Of a stretch of 64,000 nucleotides of DNA, positions 46,191 to 58,051 are shown piece after piece. The position numbers and the translations under genes are program-made. Origin of the DNA: Lantana camara (Eukaryota > Streptophyta > Magnoliopsida > Lamiales > Verbenaceae). Within the stretch, counting starts at the first letter, position 1, and each line of letters starts with the position of its first letter. The stretch spans positions 24,635,001-24,699,000 of the forward strand of contig CM074860.1 of assembly GCA_037501455.1 (NCBI GenBank), read 5' to 3'. The notes beneath the pieces are model-generated. The model was not told the origin of the DNA. It saw only the letters and a program-made list of their open reading frames with translations, and made no database searches.

Positions 46191-47304
46191 TGTAGCACCC
46201 CAATACATAAGAATGCCACACCCCGCACTATAGGCCGATCCACATACGAAATGGGCAATCCGTACATGAACCGAACCAATTGCGAACGGGTGACAATTAA
46301 AAGAACCAACTAGCTAGGCGGGACTAGACCCCAAAAGACTTAAATCCAATACATGAAAACCCAAAATCGAAAGCATAACATTAACGTTTCATCATTATAC
46401 ATCAAGTATCCAAAAGCTCGTCAAATGGTAGTTCATATCAATACATTATCATCTCCAACTATTAACAATAAATATAACATTCTAACTCTAGAAATACCAC
46501 TATCATGAAAGTATAAAAAATGCTAGACTCAGCTGGACGACCCGACCCGACCCGACTCCCGCCTAGCACGCCACGATGAAAACCTGAAATGTGGAGGCGT
46601 CAGTCTATGAAGACCGAGTGAGGGGCATACATAAATATTAACACAAATAACATGCAAGTTATAACCTCGGGTAAGGTTTTGTAACTAAAATAATATAAGT
46701 ACAAGAATAACATAGAACTCGCCCGAGATTACTACTACCAAGTTTAACACGGTAATCACTTTTATTACAACAATCAGTGGCCCTGGCGAGGGGCGTGCAC
46801 GATCTCCAACCAAACCCCAACAGTGGACAAAGATTACATTTTCACTTAATTAGGTTATCACACGAATCATTATAGTGCACATGATCAATATCACGAACTC
46901 CATCATTCTCCAATGGTGGCGGGTTTGCATGGCCCGAACCACCCACGATAACACGATGTACGTCGGGAACATGACTCCTACGTATGGGACTCCTTCCTCC
47001 ACCAAACCTCCTGGTGGATTCAGGGTTCATCCCCACGGTGTTAGAGGAGTATAAGAGTTACCCGTCAGCCCTATGCTTTCTCGATTGGCTCAAACACTCA
47101 CTCTCGGGCCCACAGTGCATGATACACGATAATTTGCCAAAACATGATCACGGTTCAATCACGATAACACGGTACACGACTTGCTTTTCATGAACACGAT
47201 TTGCTTTCAATAAACATGGTGTACTTTTAAAGAACACGACTTGTAACACGATACACGGCTAGTTGGTAAATCATTTCTTTGTTTTTTTTGGGAAACGATT
47301 ATAA

Positions 47305-47305
<1 letters not shown>

Positions 47306-47357
<52 letters not shown>
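47306..47357. repeat. (AT)n microsatellite
   Basis: About 25 AT units within the predicted intron 2 of the antisense LTR. Confidence 0.9.
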
Positions 47358-47360
<3 letters not shown>

Positions 47361-47419
47361 TTTGGCCGAAATCCACGTAAAGGTTATATGGTTCTAGATA
47401 ACTAGCAACTAAACCTCAC

Positions 47420-47486
47420 CTTTACCGACAAAATGCAAGTCGAGACACGGCCTACGGGTCCTGCTCCTCATCACGGGGAAGCTGGT
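47420..47486 (-). other. Predicted LTR leader exon 2 (67 nt)
   Basis: On the minus strand, CTTGCACAG/ACCAGCTTCC at the 5' end and GTAAAG/GTGAGGTTTAG at the 3' end. It includes GATGAGGAGCAGGACCCGTA, matching the exon at 33803-33874. Confidence 0.55.
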
Positions 47487-47710
47487 CTGTGCAAGAAATA
47501 CGTGTACATGTGAGACATGACTTTAAATGGACCAAATATGACGAACGGCGAATATGCAACGAGACTATGAGCAATGTACAATGTAGCATGCAATTATCAT
47601 GTTTTGGCATACAATCAATCATATACTAACAATTTGGGATCAAAGAAGCCATTGGATCAAAATGCCAAAATCATAAACTTAGGCAGTAACTTTTGTTCTA
47701 CCAGCACGCT

Positions 47711-47948
47711 GGGAACAGCCGTTCCGGGTTGCAATGTAAACTAGGAAGGGTCGTTCCCATGGTGTATCGAAAACGCCCCTGTGCTTTTAAAATTAAAATG
47801 GCAACTTTCATGGGAATGGCCCTTCCGGCCCTCAGGCCAAAATGGGAACGGCCGTTCCCATGCGCACGCCGGGTTTGAGTTTAAAGAAGTGGGAACGGTC
47901 GTTCCCAGAATGAACTGGGTACGGGAAGGGCCGTTCCCGTTCCTCTGT
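47711..47948 (-). repeat. Six near-palindromes of GGGAACGGCCGTTCCC type
   Basis: 47711-47726, 47743-47758, 47812-47827, 47844-47859 (perfect 16-base palindrome), 47891-47906 and 47933-47948, in the predicted intron 1. Same motif as at 4042-4232 in an LTR of opposite orientation. Confidence 0.9.
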
Positions 47949-48812
47949 AATTACAGAAACAGAGCAGAACAGGGGACATCTTCGGGAACAAAGCAAACAC
48001 CCCAAAACTTGATCAAACTCACATTAAAATGCAAGAATTCCAGTAATTCATAAACATATATGTTCAATATACCTTAAAGTTCCATATAAACACCTAACTC
48101 ATGCTTAATCTTCAAGAATTACAAGTTTCAAGTTTTCACACCAACTCATCCCATAATCTTGCTTTCTTCAAGATTTCATATTTCTAACCAAGTTATAATC
48201 ATGTAATCATGCCTCAAACAACAACTAATCCATATATGCTATAAATTCCCAAACCCTAGCTATTTCATATTTGATCAAGAATCATCAAACCATGCATACA
48301 CCCACCTTTGAAGAACAAGAAATGGAGAAGAAAGATGATGATGATGATTATGCTCCAAACTTGAATTATTTCTTGAAATTCTTGATGAAAAATAGTTGAA
48401 ATCTCTTCTCCTTTCCTTCTTGAAGAGAACGAGAGCAATAAGGAAGCTAGGTTGGGAGATTTTTGGATAAAAATGAAATTGGAAACATGGGGAGCCTTCT
48501 TACGTGAATCACCATTTTTGAATTTGGTGAAATATTCAATTTACAATTTAATCCTCCAACTCAATAAGTTAAGCAATTAAGGATGAAGAGTTTATTAAAT
48601 GATCAATTAAGTCCAATAAATGTTTATGCAATTTGGTCCTTTAATTTGACAAATGAACATGTAGGGACATCTTGGCAAGTAATTCACTTCCGGTAAATAT
48701 TTCACTTAATAAATATTTTCAAGTTATGAAATAAATTATAAATTGAATATGGATTCATAAACTTTCATGAAAGTATAATAAAATGTAACTTATAAAATTA
48801 TAATGAAACGTA

Positions 48813-49620
48813 AGAAATTAATTAAGAAATTGGGGAATTAATTTTAACCCGTTAGAATTAATTAGTGAATTAATTCTAAAGTCCTTGATAGAATTAATTG
48901 GAGAATCAATTCTAAGTATTTAATTCTTTAGTTGTTCTAATTTGATTAGAATAAATAAATAAATAAATATCTTCTATTTTATTATTCTAATAAAGTATTA
49001 ATTCTTATATGATTAGAATAAATTTTATTAGGATAAGATATTTAATTATTGCTAGAATAATTAAATATTTCTAAATTAGTTAGGAGCTCTTTTTCTATAA
49101 AATAAATATCTTATATTAGATAAGATATTATTTACTTGAAGAGAAAGAAAGAATAGAAGACAAAGTCAAAGTAGAAGACCTAATTCCTACAAGCTAGGGT
49201 TTCGAACCCTAGCCTATAAAAGGGAGGGGCTCGATTTTGAGGCCTTACACGTGATGTTGAGATCACGTCCAACCCTCATGGAATTTTGGGGATAATTCTC
49301 TTGCTCTCTTTTCTCGTTTCTTGTTTCTTTAATACGCATGTTATAGTACAAGCATACTCACTAACATGATTTGAATCTAGGTTCGTGTGGATTATTACTC
49401 TAGAGGATTTCTACTTTGGAATCTCGAAGAAAGAATCAAGAAATGGGGATTTTCATGCCACATGAAGAACATTTGAGGGCGGCTCAATACGTTTCAAAAA
49501 AGCTTCAATTCGTGTAAGTTTCTTGAGTCCCTAAGTTTTGAAACGAACATTGCAAGATCACGATCCCTTTTGGAAAAAAAATTTAAACTTCCGTTGTTTT
49601 AACTCTGCTGTTTTCCAACA
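48813..49620 (+). mobile_element. Truncated 5' LTR of a Ty1-copia element
   Basis: Only the last ~810 bases of the LTR, nearly identical to 56410-57209. Ends TTTTCCAACA at 49620, directly before the PBS. It contains a TATA box (TATAAAAG, 49215-49222). Confidence 0.88.
49194..49222 (+). promoter_or_regulatory. Copia LTR core promoter with adjacent hairpin
   Basis: Inverted repeat CTAGGGTT-TCG-AACCCTAG (49194-49212) two bases upstream of TATAAAAG (49215-49222). The same pair is preserved in the 3' LTR (TATA box at 56801-56808). Confidence 0.7.
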
Positions 49621-49869
49621 AGTGGTAACAAAGCCACCTTGTAACTTTCGTTTCGAAACGTTACTGTTTTGAATTTTGATGGAAATTCTTGAATTTGGAT
49701 GATAGTTATGTATTCTTGGGTTTTGTTCGAAATACGAATCTATCGGATCTAAACTGTTTCTTGAAAATTAATGAAAATTTATTTTCTTATTAATCTGGTT
49801 TTAACTTGTTTTAACACTGATTATTTAGAACTGTTTTAGTTCGAGATGGAATTTAATTTGATTTTGGAA

Positions 49870-50185
49870 CGAGAGCGGCGCGCGGCCTAGCGCGAAATAC
49901 GCCTGGAGAGGCACCAGCCACTCCGCTTCGTACGCCCTCACGCAACAATGGCCGCGAGGCTGGCCGGGCCGTGCGCCCATCAGCGTGCGCAGCGCCTGGG
50001 CGGCCTCGCAAGCCTTGCCCCTCCCATGTCCGGCAACCCCGAGGGGCATCACGCGAGTCTGCGCACCCAGCGCGTGCGTGCGGGAGATGCCGGGGATGCC
50101 CAGGACGGCTGTGCGAGCCTAGCGCGCGAGGCAGCCTGCTCGCGCGTGCCTTGCTCGCGCACTTCGCGCAGGCCATCCTGGGATC
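49870..50185. other. GC-rich island inside the copia leader
   Basis: About 315 bases dominated by GCGCGC/CGCGAG strings in otherwise AT-rich sequence. Frames are open on both strands (Ala/Arg-rich), as expected of any very GC-rich run, so I do not call a gene. Borders are sharp: GATTTTGGAACGAG to the left, CTTGTTTTCG to the right. Confidence 0.7.
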
Positions 50186-51299
50186 TTGTTTTCGTTTCGT
50201 ATTTCAGGCTTCGAAAAATCCCGTTTTGTAAAATCTTATTTTATTTTAAACTTTGATTTTAATTTTAAAAAATTATTTATTTAAAATAATTATAAAATTT
50301 GGGATTTTGGGAATTAAAGTCAAGTTCTTATTTTTCAAGAAAATAATAAATATCACTTTGAATAATATTTTTGACAAAAATTTAATTTTGAATTAATTGT
50401 GGTTTTGTCATATTGATCCGAATTCGTGTTTTGAATAAATTCTTAAATAGTCAACTATATTCAAATTACTTAAGTTATTGTAACTTGAAGTCAAGGGAAT
50501 TTTAAATTTAATTGTTAAATTTAATTCAAGCGGGAGCATGCTAGTTTAGGTCATCGTGGGTTAGTATTATATATGTTTTAAATTCTGCACATAGATGATT
50601 TCAATTGGGGTTGGAGCCCCATAGTTGCGTTATTTCAACTGGGGTTGGAGCCCTACTTATGTGCGTACATGGCTTTCCTTATTATTGTTTTGGGCTGGGG
50701 TATGCCCCGTGTACTTGTCTATGGTCAATATGAAGATTGAGCCATATTACTTTATGTTAAGAGAGTAGAACTTAGGAAGTGAGGATTTTTCTTTTCATTT
50801 TGGAGACAAGCACCCAAGAAGTAAGAAGGATCCACAAGGAAGACTTGAAGAACGGTGTCCATAAGAGAAGACCCCTCAAAATGTTTAGGAGGGTTTCTAT
50901 TAATGTAATAGATAGGGTTTTCCATTAAATTCTGTACCCCTATGTGATATGAACTGTCTTATGTGGCATGAATGTTAGAACTAGTGATTATGGAGTGGCT
51001 CCCATAATCACATATAAGATTAGGATACCCATGATCATCACATAATTAGTATCATGCTAGGACATGTTATCTGCTAATTACTTATGTGATGCACTTTATG
51101 TGAAACTGCATTAATCAAGAGAATTAAAAATGGATAACTGTACATGTTGGTGAGGTCAAAAGTAGACAACTCTCTGGTTAGTTCAAAAATCCCTAAATTA
51201 AAATATTGAGCAACTTTCGAATAAATAGGTATTTTATTACGGTAATAAAATTCCTAACATTCCATCAATAGGATTTAAGAGTTAGTAGGTAAGCTAATT

Positions 51300-51629
51300 G
51301 ATGTCTCACGAGTCGTGGGGTAATTAATGCAGCCTATTAAATCTTAGTTTCTTAATTGATCACCTTAGGTGATTAATATTTCTTGATCATTTTAGAATGG
51401 GCGATGTCTCACGAGTCGTGGGTCGTTCCGGACTAAGTTTGATTGAGATCTTATGATTGATGGGTTCTGCTCAACACTGAAGTAGATATGGATGTCTCAT
51501 GAGTCGTGTGTCCATGATTGAAGAATCGGTGATGCAAAAACATTACTGGGAATTCCATGGAGATGGAATTGGCAATTTCGTACCTACCTAAAGATTCTTA
51601 GACCTTTGGATGTATCACGAGTCGTGGGT
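51300..51629 (+). repeat. Four dispersed GATGTCTCACGAGTCGTGGG repeats
   Basis: At 51300, 51403, 51491 (CATGAGTCGTGTG variant) and 51609 (GATGTATCACGAG variant), spaced 103, 88 and 118 bases. Each contains the inverted repeat CACGA-G-TCGTG or a one-base variant. Confidence 0.88.
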
Positions 51630-52033
51630 CCAAAACTAAGAATGCTTGGGATCCTAGTACCTACTGAGAAAACAAGTTTCTTCTAACATCGTTTGGGATT
51701 TATAGACCTTCTAAAAATAGTGGGAGCCACATACGATAAAAGACATAATCCTATGTGTTACGTTATTATTCAATATGCTCACATTTTCTCTGCTTAGCAT
51801 TTAGGTTGTAGTTCTGTGATTGTCTACAAGTTGAAATGCGACCCATCAGTATCCGTCCTTGAGTCAAGTAAGTTGACTAAAGTCCGCATCACTCTGATTG
51901 GATTCGAATCTTAAAATCCGTTTTAAGATTTCAAAGGAGAAAATTGTTCTCTATAAGGCGAATTTTTACACCTATCATGAAAATTCGACCTAGGCTTAAG
52001 AGAAGCAATTGAAAAGTGAAAGGCAATTCTCCA

Positions 52034-52153
52034 AACACTTAAGAGCAATTGTACTCCCTCATAAATGTTTTACAAAGTATAACACATTATAGGAACACTT
52101 AAGAGCAATTGTACTCTCTTGCGAGCGTGTTACAAAGTATAACACATCGAGGG
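52034..52153 (+). repeat. 60-bp tandem duplication
   Basis: Two units with the shared strings CAATTGTACTC and TTACAAAGTATAACACAT exactly 60 bases apart, with a few differences between them. Twenty codons long, so it would keep frame if this was once coding. Confidence 0.88.
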
Positions 52154-54117
52154 AATTATTCCATATTTGTAAGAAGGAATACACGTGTAACGTGGACTAA
52201 AAGTCCTCACTAAGGAGGACCTAGCTGCCACGCAATAAACTAAAAAACGAGTTCTTAGTCCACTAATTGCTTGAATTGCTTCTATCATCATTTTAGACCC
52301 TTTTGCTCAATCTTAGGTGATGCTATTATAGCATAGTTGATCAAATTAGTTGATAACTTAAGAGAGCATCCTTGAGAAGGACTAAAAGGTAATGATGATT
52401 AGTTCTTCTTCTAAACCTATTGAGGTAAAGGCATCAAGGCCAAAGAAGAAGAAACTCTTAAAACTCGATGGAGGGGTGAGAGAAGGGAAAGCTTAAAAGA
52501 AAGATTAGACTTTAGCTTCCATAGTGGAAAACTAGGGCCTTGGAAAGGAACTGCAAAGAGTATAAGGATACTCCGTGTGTCTCTCGTTGTGGGAATTCCG
52601 ATAGGATCAGAATTTTCTAGTCTTGAGTTAATTTTGCATAAACTATTGTGCAAAACGCAAAGCATTGATGTTTCGAACATACAACAAGATAACATAAGTA
52701 AGATGACAAAGTTTCAAATAACTTTGGAATGTCCTAAATGGGATTAGCAAGTTAATCATCTTAGGATCATTTTACAAATGTAAGCACTAGATAAAATCAT
52801 TAGTTTAATCATTATGAATTAGTGTACTTGCCGAAGTACGAATTTTGGAACTTTTGTGAAGTTATTAGGATTTCTAAATTAGGAGGTTAGGAACCATCGT
52901 AGTCATATGATAATTCCATCTTAATATGATCGAGATAGCAAACATCTTGTTGACTAATTCCTAAGTCATCTTAGAGATAATAAGATTATCCCTCAGTAAG
53001 CTCATTCAAAATATGATATTTTTGAATGAAGGAACATAACCCTATAGGATATGGTTAGTTCTTGTTACTGACTTACCTTCGTCCTGAACTTATTCTTCAT
53101 AAAACACAGTTTAGATTTTGAATCTTGCACATTCCAAGTCAGTCTCTTAAATGCACTATGAATTGTGGCTTTCAAAATTCCCTAATAATTTTTATCTTAG
53201 AATTTTAGGATTGTCTTCTTATATGAAGAGGACAGTGGGAGTCTTATTAAGAGAAGAAGACAGTGGGAGATAAACTTGAAACAAGTTCAAGTTTATATGA
53301 ACAATATCTATTGTTACTTTTGCAAATCTTTGGAACAAATGTTGTTTATTCTAAAGAATGTATCTCTCTTAAGTCTTCTTAAGGAGAAATTGAGAGATAA
53401 GATTGAAACTAAAATATAGAATATTGTTTCTACGACTCTTTTGAACAAATGTTGTTTGTTTTAAAGAATATACCATTCTTTGGGAATCGTTCCTAGGAGA
53501 GAAAAAAGGTAAGCCCAAAGACTTCAAAAGGTTTGAGGACAAAACCCACGCCATAATTAGGAAGAGATGAACCGTTCTGATAAAACTTGGCCAATCTTAA
53601 GAGATAGTACACGAGTGAACTCTCCTCCCAAGATGCGTTCAGAACGTATTCCTAGATAGCCTATAAAGATAATATGGTTTTCACCATGAAATCTTCTAAA
53701 GTGGATACTGATCCGTTTACCCTATTGGGAGGCGCTGTCAGATTTGGAATCTGAGCAGTGAAAACAATTATGAAATCTGAAATCGATTCCATATAGTCAA
53801 ACTAAGTTTGGACCTTAGTTGAACTAGTTAACAGGATCAAGCTTGTCTTATCAATATGAGATTGATGAAGACATAAATATGAACATCCATGGATTTCACA
53901 TTTAGTGGGAGTAAGCAAAAGGTTTGCAGACTCCAAATGGTCAATTTATGAAATTGGATCATGCTTCTAGGAATTAGAGTATTCGAATTAGTGAAATAGT
54001 CAAAATTGACTGACTTAAAATTCGAGCATACCGTATACAAGAAAGTGTTAAGGACTAAAAGTTCAACTTTTGGTACTTTACGAAGATGGCATCCTTCTCA
54101 TTGGGAATACGAAGGAT

Positions 54118-54500
54118 GACATAAAAATCACCAAAGCATGGTTAGGAACCATTTTGAGATGAAAGATCTTGGTGATAGATCCTACATTCTCGAGACAAAA
54201 ATCTATGGAGATAGATTTAAGAGAATAATAGGATTATCACAGTCAATGTACATAGACGCTGCACTAAAATGGTTTAGTATGGAAGATTCCTACAGAATTT
54301 CCATTAGACAATGGAACATCTCTTTTAAAGAGGATGTGTCCTAAAATAACCATGAGAAAGTTAGAATGTCCAAAACCCTTTTCGGGAAAAGGTTGCATAA
54401 TGTATGCAAAATTATGTACTTGATGAGATATGGCTACCACATAGCATGGTGGGCCTATTCTAAATGTAACCTTAGAGAAGATCACTGGATTGCTGTAAAA
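54118..54500 (+). pseudogene. Ty1-copia reverse transcriptase C-terminal fragment
   Basis: Frame with NHFEMKDLGDRSYILETKIY then RIIGLSQSMYIDAALKWFSM, matching the copia RT end (FxMKDLGxxxYxLGIxI...LSQxxYIxxxLxRFxM). After a stop at 54342, other frames give KIMYLMRYGYHIAWW and DHWIAVK, echoing the DIxxAVG...HWxAxKxIL stretch. The YVDD catalytic motif is not visible upstream. Many stops and frameshifts. Confidence 0.82.
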
Positions 54501-54609
54501 ATACCCTCTGAGTACTTTAGAAGAAATGAGGATTTGTTTTAAGAGTCCATCGAGATCTTGTCATTAAAGGATTATTTGATGTAATCATTGCATCAAAATA
54601 TAGATAGTT

Positions 54610-55045
54610 ATTTATCTATAAGAGGATATGTCTTTTGCTTAGAAGGCAGAACAGTGCTTTGGAAAGGGTTCCGATCGAGAGGCACTATAGATTCAACCCC
54701 AAAGTTGAATACTTAGTCGTATTGAATATCGCTAAGTTAAGTGTTTGGGTAAGAAACTCCACCTAACGGGTAGATGAAGCTCCTAGCATGAAACAACACC
54801 ATTATCATATGGTATGAAGAAATGGATGGTTGCTCGAGTAAGAGAACCGAGACCTCACCAAGGGACCAGACGCTTGATTATGAATCACGTGAATAAGGAA
54901 ATCGTGTTTCCTTAATGATGTGCAAATTAGAAACATTCACATCAGCAAAGAATATAGCAGATCCACTTTAGAAACGCCCAAAGTCAATAAGGCTCTAAAG
55001 GTACATCTTGGGAAGATGAGACCTAAAATAGACCTGAAAGGAGTT
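54610..55045 (+). pseudogene. Ty1-copia RNase H remnant
   Basis: Scattered matches across frames: RGYVFCLEGRTVLWKG near 54621 (copia RNase H has GYVFxLxGxAxSWxS), later SAKNIADPL near 54940 (usual HNIADxxTK), just before the PPT and 3' LTR. Heavily interrupted. Confidence 0.75.
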
Positions 55046-55062
55046 TACGGGCAAGTGGGAGA

Positions 55063-57209
55063 TAATTGGGAATAGTGCCCTAGAAAGCTTGTATGCTTTG
55101 GGACTTTCCCTATATCACAGACAATCTTTGAATAATATACGAATGATAATAATCACAGGCGAACACTTCTTATGTGCCAATACGTGTTTTCTGTGTTTCC
55201 ATTACGTGTACATGTCTAGAACTCCCCTAATCCGATGAGGTCGTTAAGAACTTTGTCATTATGGGAATGACACATGAACAAGTTCTTAACTCCATACCCG
55301 AGGATTAGAAACTTCTCCAAGTCAATGAGGCCGACAGACAGTGGTAGTGTCGACCTTGCCTCTGTTGAGACTTGCTTATGTAGTTGTGTCCTTAAGAGTC
55401 ATCCTATTTCATGGGGTGTAAAATACATAAGTTGATGCGTACACAATACACAAGGGTGCTTGTTGTAAGAACAAGTTCACTGAGAGTGCCCCGCGTGAGA
55501 AGATTCCTAAATGGGAAAGGAAGTTTCCTGAAACTTCCAGATTAGGAAATATCTCACATGTCAATGATGTGAGGAATTAATCCTTAGACTTGAGATTCCA
55601 CATTGTCTCGTATGAGCTAACTCTGTAATCTTTGATATAGGCTCAAAAGGGTGTCGCCATATAGACACCTAAACCACGGCCTATGTTGTGATTACACAAG
55701 TGGCATCTGAGAATTGTAGGAATCAATAAAGGACCTACACTTGTTGTAGGCAAGATGATCTCTTATTACACAAGTCATTCATATTCCATCCTAAAATCCT
55801 TGCGCAAGGTGGTTAGATCAAGACATCAAGAAAATGGGGTTTTCTTAGATTGAGATCAAATGGAATATGAAGGGAACTTTGTTTTATGATTAAGGTTAGT
55901 AGGGCTCTCTATATTCCTATGCCCTAGATCTTAATCGAGGGATAGGATGGTAGAAGGATCGTATCCCACATGATGTCATTGACTGAAAGGTTCTTTCGAA
56001 TATACATTCACATTTCGGGTAGGGGTCACACACCTGTTGCTAGACTATGGTCGTGTGATCTGTGAGGTAATTAATTAATAATGTGTATTAATTAAGTAGG
56101 CTCACTGCTAACTGAAATTGAACCTAGAGGGTCACACACAAATACCGGGTTCAAAGGGTATTATGAAAAGATCAAATAGTTGATCGAAACGAGACCACAG
56201 TGTAAAGTACACGTGTGGATCGAGAGCATTGTTTGGGACGTGTGATCCATTTGAGAAATTGGATCATGTGTTAATTAATTAGAGAATTAATTATCAAGCC
56301 CAGATATAATTAATTAGTGAATTAATTATAAAGCCAAGATATAATTAATTGGAGAATTAATTATAAATCCCTAAATATAATTAATTGGAGAATTAATTAT
56401 ATAGCCGAAATAAAATTAATTGGAGAATTAATTTTAGCCCGTTAGAATTAATTAGTGAATTAATTCTAAAGTCCTTGATAGAATTAATTAGAGAATTAAT
56501 TCTAAGTATTTAATTATTTAGTTGTTCTAATTTGATTAGAATAAATAAATAAATATCTTCTATTTTATTATTCTAATAAAGTATTAATTCTAATATGATT
56601 AGAATAAATATTATTAGGATAAAATATTTAATTATTGCTAGAATAATTAAATATTTCTAAATTAGTTAGGAGCTCTTTTTCTATAAAATAAATATCTTAT
56701 ATTAGATAAGATATTATTTACCTGGAGAGAAAGAAAGAATAGAAGACAAAGTCAAAGTAGGAGACCTAATTCCTACAAGCTAGGGTTTCGAACCCTAGCC
56801 TATAAAAGGGACATGGGGCTTGATTTTGAGGCCTTACACGTGATGTTGAGATCACGTCCAACCTTCATGGAATTTTGGGGATAATTCTCTCACTCTCTTT
56901 TCTCGTTTCTTATTTCTTTAATACGCATGTTATAGTACTAGAATACTCATTAACATGATTTGAATCTAGGTTGGTGTGGATTATTACTCTAGAGGAATTC
57001 TACTTTGGAATCTCGAAGAAAGAATTAAGAAACGGGGATTTTCATGCCGCATGAAGAACATTTGAGGGCAGCTCAATACGTTTCAAGAAAGCTTCAATTC
57101 GTGTAAGTTTCTTGAGTCCCTAAGTTTTGAAACGAACATTGCAAGATCACAACCCCTTTTGGAAAATTTTTTCAAACTTCCGCTGCTTTAACTCTGTTGT
57201 TTTCCAACA
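55063..57209 (+). mobile_element. 3' LTR of the copia element (about 2,147 bp)
   Basis: Begins TAATTGGGAATAGTGCCC after a purine tract; related LTRs start TGTTAGGAATAGTGCCC, so the terminal TG is mutated. Ends TTTTCCAACA at 57209. Its last ~800 bases match the 5' LTR with few differences. TATA box at 56801-56808. No target duplication can be tested because the 5' LTR is truncated. Confidence 0.88.
56263..56510. repeat. AT-rich minisatellite of AATTAATT hairpin units
   Basis: About seven tandem units of roughly 36-42 bases. Each has AATTAATT-(A/G)GNGA-ATTAATT arms that can fold on themselves, separated by short spacers such as ATAGCCGAAATA and CAAGCCCAGATA. The 5' LTR keeps only the last two or three units. 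Confidence 0.85.
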
Positions 57210-58051
57210 CAAGAAGCATAAAAGTACGGCCGAAACTCGAAACGAGACACATTAACATATAAACCCAGCAAAATATATACAATTTATACATACACATAAA
57301 AACTCATATATACACCTTCACATAAAGCAAGGAATGAAAGGAAATTTATCGGAATTAAAACAAGGACGTCGAGATGAGGTCTAGGTGGTCGGGAATCATC
57401 GGAATCCTTGCCGGAGTTGATGAAGTCTCCTTCTACCTTGTCTTGGCTTCCTTGCCTTCATTTGAATGAAAGGAAGAGAAAAAAGAGGAGAAAGAGAGTG
57501 TTGGAGCTATGATGGTGAGGGATGGTGGAGTGGCAGCCGAGGTGGTGGTGGTGGTTCGGTGGTGAAGGGGAAAAGAATAAAATGAAGAAGAAGAAGAAGA
57601 GAAAGAGAAGGGAGGGGGGGTGTGTCTCATGAATTTGAGGGGAGCGAGAGTGAGAGAGAGAGAGAAAAGAGAAAGGAAAGTTCAAGCGGGGTCCACGGTC
57701 GATATTTTGATGTGGTTATATTTGTGTGGTTTCAGCTTGAAATAAAATACGGTTGGACTAGAATAAAGTTCCCAAAATAAATAAAAAGGAGGGTCCCAAC
57801 GAGTTTAGGAATTAGCGAGGAATGCAAGGTAAAATTCAAGGAAAAAGCGATAAACGTGATCGTGTTTGAAATTGCAAAACGAACGAACAATTAGTCACGC
57901 GCACACAGAACAAAAATTAAATCACACGAACAAAGAATTAAAGATCGTAAAACACTTAATCATATAATTAAGCAAGTAAATCACATAACACTCAACCTGA
58001 CCTCACTCGTGACATCCTACCTGGTTAGTCTTGAAAACACGGGGCGTTACA
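57210..58051 (-). mobile_element. Antisense gypsy LTR fragment with sense start
   Basis: Ends GGGGCGTTACA at 58051, the reverse complement of an LTR start (TGTAACGCCCC). On the minus strand it reads through the LTR 5' part into a CT-rich stretch (57590-57670) of the kind seen before exon 1 donors. It may be the continuation of 45077-46190. Confidence 0.75.

Larger units (their letters stand above)
46191..48812 (-). mobile_element. Antisense gypsy LTR, sense start lost
   Basis: Begins TGTAGCACCCC at 46191. Minus-strand leader prediction: intron 1 48305-47487, acceptor TTGCACAG/A, exon 2 47486-47420 (67 nt), donor AAAG/GTGAGG, intron 2 47419-46584 ending ATTTCAG/G. The final few hundred bases before the LTR's sense start are replaced by the copia 5' LTR at about 48813. 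An (AT)n run occupies 47306-47357. Confidence 0.85.
49621..55062 (+). mobile_element. Degenerate Ty1-copia internal region
   Basis: Starts with a degenerate PBS TGGTAACAAAGC (49623-49634) and ends in a purine tract (55050-55062) before the 3' LTR. gag and integrase could not be recognised; only RT/RNase H remnants remain at the 3' end. The noncoding part has a GC-rich island (49870-50185), two copies of a GGGGTTGGAGCCC phrase (50606 and 50642), four CACGAGTCGTG repeats and a 60-bp tandem duplication. Confidence 0.8.

Noticed and set aside
49853..50256. Four overlapping 75-107 codon frames on both strands
   Set aside because: Artefact of the GC-rich island: few stops, Ala/Arg/Pro-rich, no conserved motif.
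57433..57685. Ser/Phe/His-rich minus-strand frames
   Set aside because: Low-complexity CT-rich LTR leader sequence; composition explains the open frame.
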